Source of the DNA: Ensifer sp. WSM1721
GTDB lineage: Bacteria > Pseudomonadota > Alphaproteobacteria > Rhizobiales > Rhizobiaceae
Assembly (NCBI RefSeq): GCF_000513895.2
Contig: NZ_CP165782.1
Coordinates: 2,619,501 to 2,683,500, forward strand
Direction of reading: 5' to 3'
Length of the DNA: 64,000 bases
Part shown: piece by piece, positions 57,827 through 64,000 of the stretch
Layout of the letters: every line of letters starts with the position of its first letter
Numbering within the stretch: position 1 is the stretch's first letter
Made by a program: the position numbers and the translations under genes
Notes under the pieces: model-generated
The model's input: only the letters and a program-made list of their open reading frames with translations
What the model was told of the DNA's origin: nothing
Database searches by the model: none

Positions 57827-59158
57827 CTACCCTTCCATTTCTGTCAAAACGTCGCGAACCGGCGGAGCGCGGTATCGATCGCGCCCGAACAGGACGGCGA
57901 TCGCATCCGCCATGATCCTGTCGAAACCCGGCAAAAAGGTGTCGTAAGGGGCGATGCGGCATTCGACTTCCGCCGAAGCCTCCTCCAACGTGGCGTCCGC
58001 TGTCGCGATGTGTGGTGCCACCAAGGAGGCGCGTTTGGCAACCCCCATCGGCAGGCCTGCGTCAATAAGCCTCTGCATCCGCCTCTCGCCCGGTGCAGGC
58101 GCCGCGGTGACGGTCAGGGCGGGACCCTTGCTCGTCACCGTGAAGCGTCCGTCCCAGACGCCCTTTTCCCCCGGCCTTATTTCGAGAAGCGGGAGATTGC
58201 GCGCCTCCCGATAAAGATAAAGAGCGCCGCTGCGACGGTCGAACACGACCCGTCCCGCAGTGAGGCGTCCGGGCTCACCTGATCGCAGAAAGCCGGAGAG
58301 GCGCTCGACCGTGGCGCGCGCCGGCAGGTGATCGCGCCCCCCGAGGATGGCAGCGACCGTGAGGAGCGCCCGGCGCCAATCGGGATCGTCGATGTCGCCA
58401 GCCTGCCGCGACGAAACTTCAGCCACGAGGACGTCGTGCACACGGATGTGTTTTTCGATGAGCGCCGCCGACCTCGCCGAGGAAGCGGCACGTTGCCGTC
58501 CGCCCAGTGAAGGCGCTGGCTCGTGCTCGGACGCAGCGAGCCGAGCGCGCACGCGAACCCGCTCGAACTTAGGGTTGGCATTGCTCGGATCCTCGAGCCA
58601 GCCGACGCCGCGCCCTTCGAGAAAAGAGCGTATCTCCGCCCGCCGCAGATCGAGAAACGGCCGCAGCACCCAGATCCGTCGTCCGTAGAGCATGGTTGCG
58701 GCCATCCCCGCGGCGCCATGACCCCCGCCCGCATCGCGCAAGCCGCGCATGGCGATCGTCTCGCGCTGATCGTCGAGTGTGTGCCCCGTGACGATGCAGT
58801 CGGCGCCGAGCGCCTCGGCGGCCTCCGCCAGCAATTCGTAGCGCTTGTTGCGGGCAGCCGCCTGAATACCGGTTTCGGGCTTCTTGCCGTCCCAGCGGGC
58901 GATGCGATGAGGAATGCCAAGCTCGGCAGAGAAAGACGCAACGGCTTCGGCTTCGGCGGCGGATTCCGCCCTTAGCGCGTGATCGACGGTACAGGCCGCA
59001 AGCGAGAATCCCTTGTATTCCGCTGTTTCAAGCGCCGAATACAGCGCGAGCAGAAGCCCCTTGGAATCGCTACCGCCGGAGACGGCGACGAGAATCCGGC
59101 AGGGTCTGATGAAAGATCGAAGAAATTGTCTGGCCGCGTCGGTGACGGCGTCAGGCAT
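57827..59158 (-). CDS. tilS: tRNA(Ile)-lysidine synthase TilS
   Basis: A 443-residue PP-loop enzyme converting C34 of the Ile-CAU tRNA to lysidine. The SGGSDS motif is at 27-32 and VTGHTLDDQRET follows in the core. The C-terminal half is shorter and more variable than in E. coli. It lies between cpoB and ftsH in the Tol-Pal/ftsH order usual for alphaproteobacteria, 11 bases after cpoB. Confidence 0.93.
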   Translation of the reverse strand: MPDAVTDAARQFLRSFIRPCRILVAVSGGSDSKGLLLALYSALETAEYKGFSLAACTVDHALRAESAAEAEAVASFSAELGIPHRIARWDGKKPETGIQAAARNKRYELLAEAAEALGADCIVTGHTLDDQRETIAMRGLRDAGGGHGAAGMAATMLYGRRIWVLRPFLDLRRAEIRSFLEGRGVGWLEDPSNANPKFERVRVRARLAASEHEPAPSLGGRQRAASSARSAALIEKHIRVHDVLVAEVSSRQAGDIDDPDWRRALLTVAAILGGRDHLPARATVERLSGFLRSGEPGRLTAGRVVFDRRSGALYLYREARNLPLLEIRPGEKGVWDGRFTVTSKGPALTVTAAPAPGERRMQRLIDAGLPMGVAKRASLVAPHIATADATLEEASAEVECRIAPYDTFLPGFDRIMADAIAVLFGRDRYRAPPVRDVLTEMEG

Positions 59159-59169
59159 GTGAGCCGGCC

Positions 59170-60201
59170 TCAGCAGCCGAAACGGCTCTGTTCGCTCGCC
59201 ACCTTTGCCTTCACGGCGGACGATGCCTTCGGATAGCGTTTGTTCACCTCGCGCAAGGTGGCGCAGGCCGTCTCCCGGTTATCGAGAGCGCCAAGCGACA
59301 TGCCGAGCTTCAACAGCATTTCCGGTGCTTTCGGCGATTTGCCATAGGTCTGATGGGCGTTGAGGAAGGTCTTTGCGGCGTCGCTGTACTTGCCCTGCGA
59401 ATATTGCGCTTCGCCCATCCAGAAGCTCGCGTCGGCCGCCTTGTCGCCCTCCGGGAAGGCGGCGAGATAGTCGCGGAATTCCTGCTCTGCGGTGCCGTAG
59501 TCACCGGAAAGCACATGGCCATAGGCGGACTGATAGAGATCGCCGGGGTTGCTCAAGGAAGCCGTCTGCTCACCGCTTGCGGGGTTGTCGTTGAGACCGC
59601 CGCCCTGGCCCGCAACGCCCGCATCAACGCCCGGCAGAGTGGCATTGACGCCCGGTTGCGCTTCCGCCGTTGCCGAGACCGGATTGCCGCTTTCATCGAA
59701 AATGATCCGGCCGAGCGTCGTGGGGGGCGGAGCAGCACCGGGGGCACCGGGGTTGGTGGCCGCCATGTCACCGCTGCCTGTGCTGCCGGCGGGCGCTGTT
59801 GTGCTGGGGCTATCCGTCACCTCGGGGGTGACGGATGCCTGATCGCTTGTTTTCGGCGTTTCAACTGCGCCGCTCTTCTTGGAGGAAGACTTGCCGCTTT
59901 CGAGATCCTGGAAGCGGAACTCGTTGTCCTCCTGGAACTTCCGGATCTGCTCCTGCATCTGCAGAAGCTGGAAGCTCATTTCCTCGATACGCCCATTGAG
60001 CTGGCGGACCTGTTCCTCGAGTTGGCCGATCCGTCCGATATCGGCGGATTGTACCTTGACCACCGGCAAGTCGCCTTTGCTGGCGGTATCGGCATGAGTG
60101 GTACGGGCAAGCAGCCCGAAAAGCGGCATGGCATTCGCCGTTGGGCCGAGACCCGCGAGGGTCGCAAAGCCAATCAGGCCTGCCACGACAAATTTCTTCA
60201 T
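59170..60201 (-). CDS. cpoB: Cell division coordinator CpoB (YbgF)
   Basis: A 343-residue periplasmic protein with a signal peptide over about 1-24, then a coiled coil at about 56-105 (trimerization), an Ala/Gly/Pro/Ser linker to about 215, and a C-terminal TPR domain starting at LYQSAYGHVLSGDYGTAEQEF. It links outer-membrane constriction by Tol-Pal to septal peptidoglycan synthesis. It ends in FGC. A hairpin separates it from pal. Confidence 0.92.
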   Translation of the reverse strand: MKKFVVAGLIGFATLAGLGPTANAMPLFGLLARTTHADTASKGDLPVVKVQSADIGRIGQLEEQVRQLNGRIEEMSFQLLQMQEQIRKFQEDNEFRFQDLESGKSSSKKSGAVETPKTSDQASVTPEVTDSPSTTAPAGSTGSGDMAATNPGAPGAAPPPTTLGRIIFDESGNPVSATAEAQPGVNATLPGVDAGVAGQGGGLNDNPASGEQTASLSNPGDLYQSAYGHVLSGDYGTAEQEFRDYLAAFPEGDKAADASFWMGEAQYSQGKYSDAAKTFLNAHQTYGKSPKAPEMLLKLGMSLGALDNRETACATLREVNKRYPKASSAVKAKVASEQSRFGC

Positions 60202-60344
60202 CCTATTTGTCCTGTTCGAATACCGATTATCCCACCCTGCGACCGCGGTCCGCAATACATGTCGACGATTCTTAGGGTGAGCGCCCGCACAGTTTTCCAA
60301 TTGCCGTGAAAAAGCAACGGAGTTCGGCCAAAGTGTGGTAAAAA

Positions 60345-60370
60345 AGAAAGGGCGGCCCGTCGCCGCCCTT
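60345..60370 (-). terminator. Hairpin between pal and cpoB
   Basis: AAGGGCGGC / GCCGCCCTT stem; on the minus strand it is followed by TCTTTTTT, so transcription should partly or fully stop after pal, and cpoB may have its own promoter. Confidence 0.75.
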
Positions 60371-60397
60371 CCAAATTCATCCAGTGTGACCTGAAGA

Positions 60398-60928
60398 TCA
60401 GCTGCCGGCGCCGCCGAGCACGGTGACCGCGCGACGGTTCTGCGACCAGCAGGAAATGTCGTCGCAGACGGCGACCGGCTTTTCCTTGCCGTAGGAGATC
60501 GTGCGCATGCGGCTCGCCGGAACGCCGCGGCTCGCGAGATACTCGCGCGTCGCTGCGGCGCGGCGGGCGCCGAGCGCCAGGTTGTACTCGCGTGTGCCGC
60601 GCTCGTCGGCATGACCTTCGACGGTGATTGCGTAGTTCGGGTACTTCGCCAGCCACTGAGCCTGCCGGTCGAGCGTCGCCTGGGCGTCCGCACGAATGGA
60701 GCTCGAGTCGGTATCGAAGAAGATGCGGTCGCCGACGTTGACGGTGAAGTCCTGTTGCGAGCCCGGAGTCGCAGCGCCCGCGCCAAGGCCGAGGCCGGCG
60801 GCATCGTTCGGCAGGTTCTTCTTGGAAGCGCAGCCGGCAAGGGCAAGCGTCATGACAAGGGCGAGCATGACTGGATTGCGGGCGATGGTCTGCATGCGGC
60901 TTGCCGCCGGGGTGTCAATTCGGCTCAT
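60398..60928 (-). CDS. pal: Peptidoglycan-associated lipoprotein Pal
   Basis: A 176-residue outer-membrane lipoprotein with lipobox LAGC, C33 being lipidated. The N terminus carries an unusually long 15-residue extension before the hydrophobic segment; a start at M12 is possible. The OmpA-like domain shows IFFDTDSSSI, EGHADERGTREYNLALG and a diaminopimelate-binding region. It binds TolB and peptidoglycan. A final CDDISCW pair of cysteines may form a disulfide. Confidence 0.95.
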   Translation of the reverse strand: MSRIDTPAASRMQTIARNPVMLALVMTLALAGCASKKNLPNDAAGLGLGAGAATPGSQQDFTVNVGDRIFFDTDSSSIRADAQATLDRQAQWLAKYPNYAITVEGHADERGTREYNLALGARRAAATREYLASRGVPASRMRTISYGKEKPVAVCDDISCWSQNRRAVTVLGGAGS

Positions 60929-61110
60929 GGGGCCGGGTCTCCTTGAGAAGTGGCTGAATTCACGGTTGCCAGACTGTAACCGGAAGCGGTTAATTGCTTT
61001 TCAACAGTTATGGTTAACAAATCGACAATCTGCATCGGGCGCCTGCTACACCAGCACTTTGCGGCGAGAAAGCGGCACATCCGTCACATTCCTCGCCGCA
61101 TCTGTGGACA

Positions 61111-61218
61111 CTCGATCACGATGATTTTCGGGTCGATTCACTCGTGATCGACTCTATCGCCTCGAGACGCGGGATGCGGGCGGGAAAAACCCGCACGCGT
61201 TTCCGTGATCCCGCTCTA
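61111..61218. repeat. Sinorhizobium palindromic repeat, family A
   Basis: CTCGATCACGATGATTTTCG, an inner GTCGATTCACTCGTGATCGAC palindrome-like stretch, then GCGGGATGCGGG ... CGTGATCCCGC. Same type as 19219-19327. Its edge TAGAGCGGGAT supplies the tolB stop codon on the minus strand. Confidence 0.75.
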
Positions 61219-62526
61219 TTCCATCAGCGGCGACCAAGCCGGGTCCGAGGCGAAGCCCTTCGTCGGAATGAGCTGCTCGTTGTAGCCCGTGAGATCGATC
61301 GAATAGAGCTGCGGCCCGCCGGCGCCCGCATTCTGACGGAAGAACATCAGGACGCGGCCGTTCGGCGCCCAGGTCGGGCCTTCATTGTGGAAGCCGGTGG
61401 TGAGGATGCGCTCGCCGGAACCGTCCGGCTTCATCACGCCGATCGAGAACTTGCCGCCCGACTGCTTGGTGAAGGCGATGAGGTCGCCGCGCGGGGACCA
61501 GACGGGGGTCGAATAGGAGCCGTCACCGAAGGAAATGCGCGTCTGGCCGGAGCCATCGGCACCCATCACGTAGAGCTGCTGCTTGCCGCCGCGGTCGCTT
61601 TCGAAGACGATGCGGCTGCCGTCCGGCGAATAGGAGGGCGAGGTATCGATCGCCGCGGTGTTGGTGAGCCGCGTCGTCGTGCGTGAGCGCAGGTCCATCG
61701 TGTAGATGTTGGCGTTGCCTTCCTGCTGCAGGCTCATGATCACCCGCTGGCCGTCCGGCGAGAAGCGCGGCGCGAAGGTCATGCCCGGGAAGTTGCCGAC
61801 GACCTCACGCTGTCCGGTTTCGAGCTGCAGCAGATAGACGCGCGGCTGCTGGTTCTCGAAAGACATGTAGGTGATTTCCTGGCGGTTCGGCGAGAAGCGC
61901 GGCGTCAGAACGATGTCGTTGGAATTGGTCAGCGCGCGGGCGTTGAAGCCGTCCTGGTCCATGATCGCGAGCTGACGCTTGCGGGCATTCTTCGGACCGC
62001 TTTCGGCGACATAAACGATGCGGGTATCGAAATAGCCTTTCTCGCCGGTGATCCGCTCATAGATCGCATCGGCGATGATATGGGCGACGCGGCGCCAGTT
62101 TTCCGGCTGGGTGTAGAACTGCTGGCCGAGCATCTGCTGTCCGGCAAAAGTATCCCACAGGCGGAACTCCGCCTTCAGCCTGCCGTCCCCCTCCTGGGTG
62201 ACGCGCCCGGTGACGAGCGCCTGCGCGTTGATCACCTTCCAGTCCTCGAACCGCGGAGCGGCATCCGGATTGGCAATCTTCTCGATGAAGGCGCCCTTGT
62301 CGATCGGCGCAAAAAGGCCGGAGCGCTTGAGGTCGGCGGCCACAACATCGGAGATCTTCTGGGCGAGTTCGCCCTGGAGGAAGTCGGTGATCGCGATCGG
62401 CAGCGGCTCGACATTACCCTTGTTGATGTTGATCTCGACGAGCGCGTTTGCCGGCGAGGCAATGAGCCCGCAGCCTGCAAACAGTACGATCAGGAGGCGG
62501 AAAAAATTGCGTCTCAGCATTTCCAT
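61216..62526 (-). CDS. tolB: Tol-Pal translocation protein TolB
   Basis: A 436-residue periplasmic protein with a signal peptide over about 1-28 ([20 protein letters not shown]), an N-terminal domain to about 160, and a six-bladed propeller with repeated FSPDG/WSP motifs ([55 protein letters not shown]). The start at 62526 has AAAGG five bases away; 62520 is an alternative. It lies 80 bases after tolA. Confidence 0.95.
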   Translation of the reverse strand: MEMLRRNFFRLLIVLFAGCGLIASPANALVEININKGNVEPLPIAITDFLQGELAQKISDVVAADLKRSGLFAPIDKGAFIEKIANPDAAPRFEDWKVINAQALVTGRVTQEGDGRLKAEFRLWDTFAGQQMLGQQFYTQPENWRRVAHIIADAIYERITGEKGYFDTRIVYVAESGPKNARKRQLAIMDQDGFNARALTNSNDIVLTPRFSPNRQEITYMSFENQQPRVYLLQLETGQREVVGNFPGMTFAPRFSPDGQRVIMSLQQEGNANIYTMDLRSRTTTRLTNTAAIDTSPSYSPDGSRIVFESDRGGKQQLYVMGADGSGQTRISFGDGSYSTPVWSPRGDLIAFTKQSGGKFSIGVMKPDGSGERILTTGFHNEGPTWAPNGRVLMFFRQNAGAGGPQLYSIDLTGYNEQLIPTKGFASDPAWSPLME

Positions 62527-62606
62527 AAAGCCTTTCAGCCTTTCATCTTTCCAGCGCGGGATGAGGAAGAGTGCGTGCGGTTTCCGCCGCGTCCCGCCTA
62601 ACCTAT

Positions 62607-63677
62607 CTAGAGCATGGAGCTCGGGTCGAAGTTGACGACGACCTCGCTCCACGAATCGTATTTGTCGGCCGGCAGCCCCTTGAAGGGTGCGGATTTCAAG
62701 ATGGCGCGGCGCGCACCGCCCATGAGCGCCCGGCGCGCCGCATCGGAGCCGCCGGTCGCCTCGACTTCCGGCTCGCCAATGAGCTCGCCGTTCGGATCGA
62801 GCCGCATCGTCACCTTGATGCGGACATCGGCCGCGTCGGCCATGCCGGGAATGATCGACCAGTTGTTCTGAATCTGGCCGCGAAGCGCGTCCATCTCGCT
62901 CTGCGAAAGCGTGTTGCCGCTCGTCGTCTTCTTGCCGCCGAGGGCCGCTTCCTCGGTCGAGCGCTTGGCGCCGCCGCCGGAGGATTCCTGCTTGTTGAGC
63001 AGTGCCGCGATCTCGTGCGCGTTGAAGTCGCTCTCCTTCTGCGAGGACGGCTTCTTCTGCTCTTTCTTCGCCTCTTCCTTCTTGCGTTCGGGAGTCTTCG
63101 CCGTCTGCGCGGGCTTTTCGACCTTAGGCTTGAGCTGCGGCGTCGGCACCTTGTCCGGCAGAGCCTCGGCCTCCGGATTCTCCGCCGGCTGTTCTTCCAC
63201 CGGCGTCGGTTCCGGCTTCGTATCGGGCTTCACTTCCTGCTTGGGTTCGGGAAGCGCCGCCACTTCCGTGGCGGGTTCGGCAGCGGGCTTGGTCTCCTCG
63301 ACCTTTTCGATCTCTTCCTTCACTGGGTCGGGTGTCGGCGGGGCCTTCTCGGTCTTTTCAGGAGCAGCGGCAGATTCGTTGTCGACAGGCTTCGCATTCG
63401 GCGTCGGCGGTGTCTTCAAGTCCACGTCGTTGTCGCCGATGTTCTCGGCATTCTCGACAGGCGTCGGTTTTTTCGTCGGAACGGGCGAAGCCTTTTCCTT
63501 GGCCGGCGCTTTCTTGTCACCCTGCTGAATCTGCGTGATCGATTCGACCGGCACGATGTCGACCGGCAGCGCCTCGACATCCGCGACCTCGAAATCGGCC
63601 GGGCTGCCAAGCGACACCAGCGCCCAGGTCAGGACCAAGGCGTGGAGGACAGCAGATGTAGCAAGACCGCCCTTCAT
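62607..63677 (-). CDS. tolA: Tol-Pal energy-transducing protein TolA
   Basis: A 356-residue protein with a short N-terminal membrane span at about 6-25, then a long Pro/Glu/Lys-rich domain over about 40-230, and a TonB/TolA-like C-terminal domain ([20 protein letters not shown], then [17 protein letters not shown]). It connects TolQR in the inner membrane to TolB-Pal. The middle is Pro/Lys/Glu disorder rather than the long helix of E. coli TolA. Confidence 0.93.
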   Translation of the reverse strand: MKGGLATSAVLHALVLTWALVSLGSPADFEVADVEALPVDIVPVESITQIQQGDKKAPAKEKASPVPTKKPTPVENAENIGDNDVDLKTPPTPNAKPVDNESAAAPEKTEKAPPTPDPVKEEIEKVEETKPAAEPATEVAALPEPKQEVKPDTKPEPTPVEEQPAENPEAEALPDKVPTPQLKPKVEKPAQTAKTPERKKEEAKKEQKKPSSQKESDFNAHEIAALLNKQESSGGGAKRSTEEAALGGKKTTSGNTLSQSEMDALRGQIQNNWSIIPGMADAADVRIKVTMRLDPNGELIGEPEVEATGGSDAARRALMGGARRAILKSAPFKGLPADKYDSWSEVVVNFDPSSML

Positions 63678-63686
63678 GATCGGGGA

Positions 63687-64000
63687 TCACTTTTCCTGTT
63701 CTTGGAGGGTCACGAGACCGAGATTCTTGAAGCCGGCCGCCGATATGCGCGCCATGACCTTCATCACCGTGCCGTAGTCGGCATTGGTGTCACCGCGCAC
63801 GTAAATGCGCTCGTTATAGCCGGTGGTCGCGATCGCCTCGAGCTTCGGAACGACCTCGTCGATCGCGATCGGTGTTTCCTGCAGGAAGATCTCGCCGGCG
63901 GGGTTGACCGAAACGGTGATCGGCTGAGTGTCGGCATTCATCGCCTTCGCCTGCGTTTCCGGCAAGTCGATCGGCACGCCGACCGTCATCATCGGGGCCG
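63687..64000 (-). CDS. tolR: TolR (C-terminal part; start outside window)
   Basis: The visible 104 residues begin inside APMMTVGVPIDLP, just after the single membrane span of ExbD/TolR proteins, and run through the periplasmic domain (PITVSVNPAGEIFLQETPIA, RIYVRGDTNADYGTVMKV). It ends nine bases before tolA. The gene enters from the right edge, so its N terminus is not seen. Confidence 0.92.
   Translation of the reverse strand, partial: APMMTVGVPIDLPETQAKAMNADTQPITVSVNPAGEIFLQETPIAIDEVVPKLEAIATTGYNERIYVRGDTNADYGTVMKVMARISAAGFKNLGLVTLQEQEK

Overview
The window is GC-rich chromosomal DNA from an alphaproteobacterium of the Rhizobiaceae, most likely Sinorhizobium/Ensifer. The evidence is gene content and order: cobS-cobT, the ctrA/sciP/chpT neighbourhood, an RpoH1-type heat-shock sigma factor, purA, serC-serA, ftsH-tilS and the tolR-tolA-tolB-pal-cpoB end of the Tol-Pal operon. 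Palindromic intergenic repeats typical of this group support it. The species call is inferred from family knowledge; no search was run.

Layout: 0-9 kb holds a queuosine-precursor transporter (with a possible preQ1-type pseudoknot at its start codon), an esterase-like phytase-family protein, cobT/cobS (aerobic cobaltochelatase), a J-domain protein, a BolA protein, and aroK-aroB with a CorC-like CBS protein. 9-18 kb holds xerD, accA, an L,D-transpeptidase lipoprotein, a TusA-like protein, a COG0523 GTPase, a D,D-carboxypeptidase, an M20 amidohydrolase and an Lrp regulator. 18-26.4 kb is metabolic and regulatory: an alcohol dehydrogenase with a divergent AraC regulator, then hutC, hutF and hutD around a three-domain kinase/LytM-like/aminotransferase fusion.

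26.4-31.1 kb is the accessory part. Six small genes of unknown function lie within 2.5 kb, served by five sites matching the EcfG/RpoE2 general-stress promoter (GGAAC, 16-18 nt, then TT). They are followed by a DUF2806 gene of lower GC and a broken ligD fragment abutting tRNA-Met(CAU). This looks like a dense general-stress cluster and is the most interesting part of the window.

31-39 kb holds mnmA and a LuxR-type regulator, then a cell-cycle block: sciP, a GNAT protein, fliJ, ctrA (with a tight cluster of GANTC methylation sites upstream), an orphan receiver protein, chpT and a DUF1134/EipA-type envelope protein. 39-54 kb holds a coiled-coil membrane protein, an RNA methyltransferase, rluD, rpoH, a large acidic disordered membrane protein, purA, a DMT transporter, serA and serC (with a leader RNA) and two Omp25-like beta-barrels. 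54-64 kb holds glmM, ftsH, tilS, cpoB, pal, tolB, tolA and the end of tolR.

No insertion sequence, intact phage or CRISPR array was seen. Starts were adjusted to ribosome binding sites or signal peptides where these were visible.
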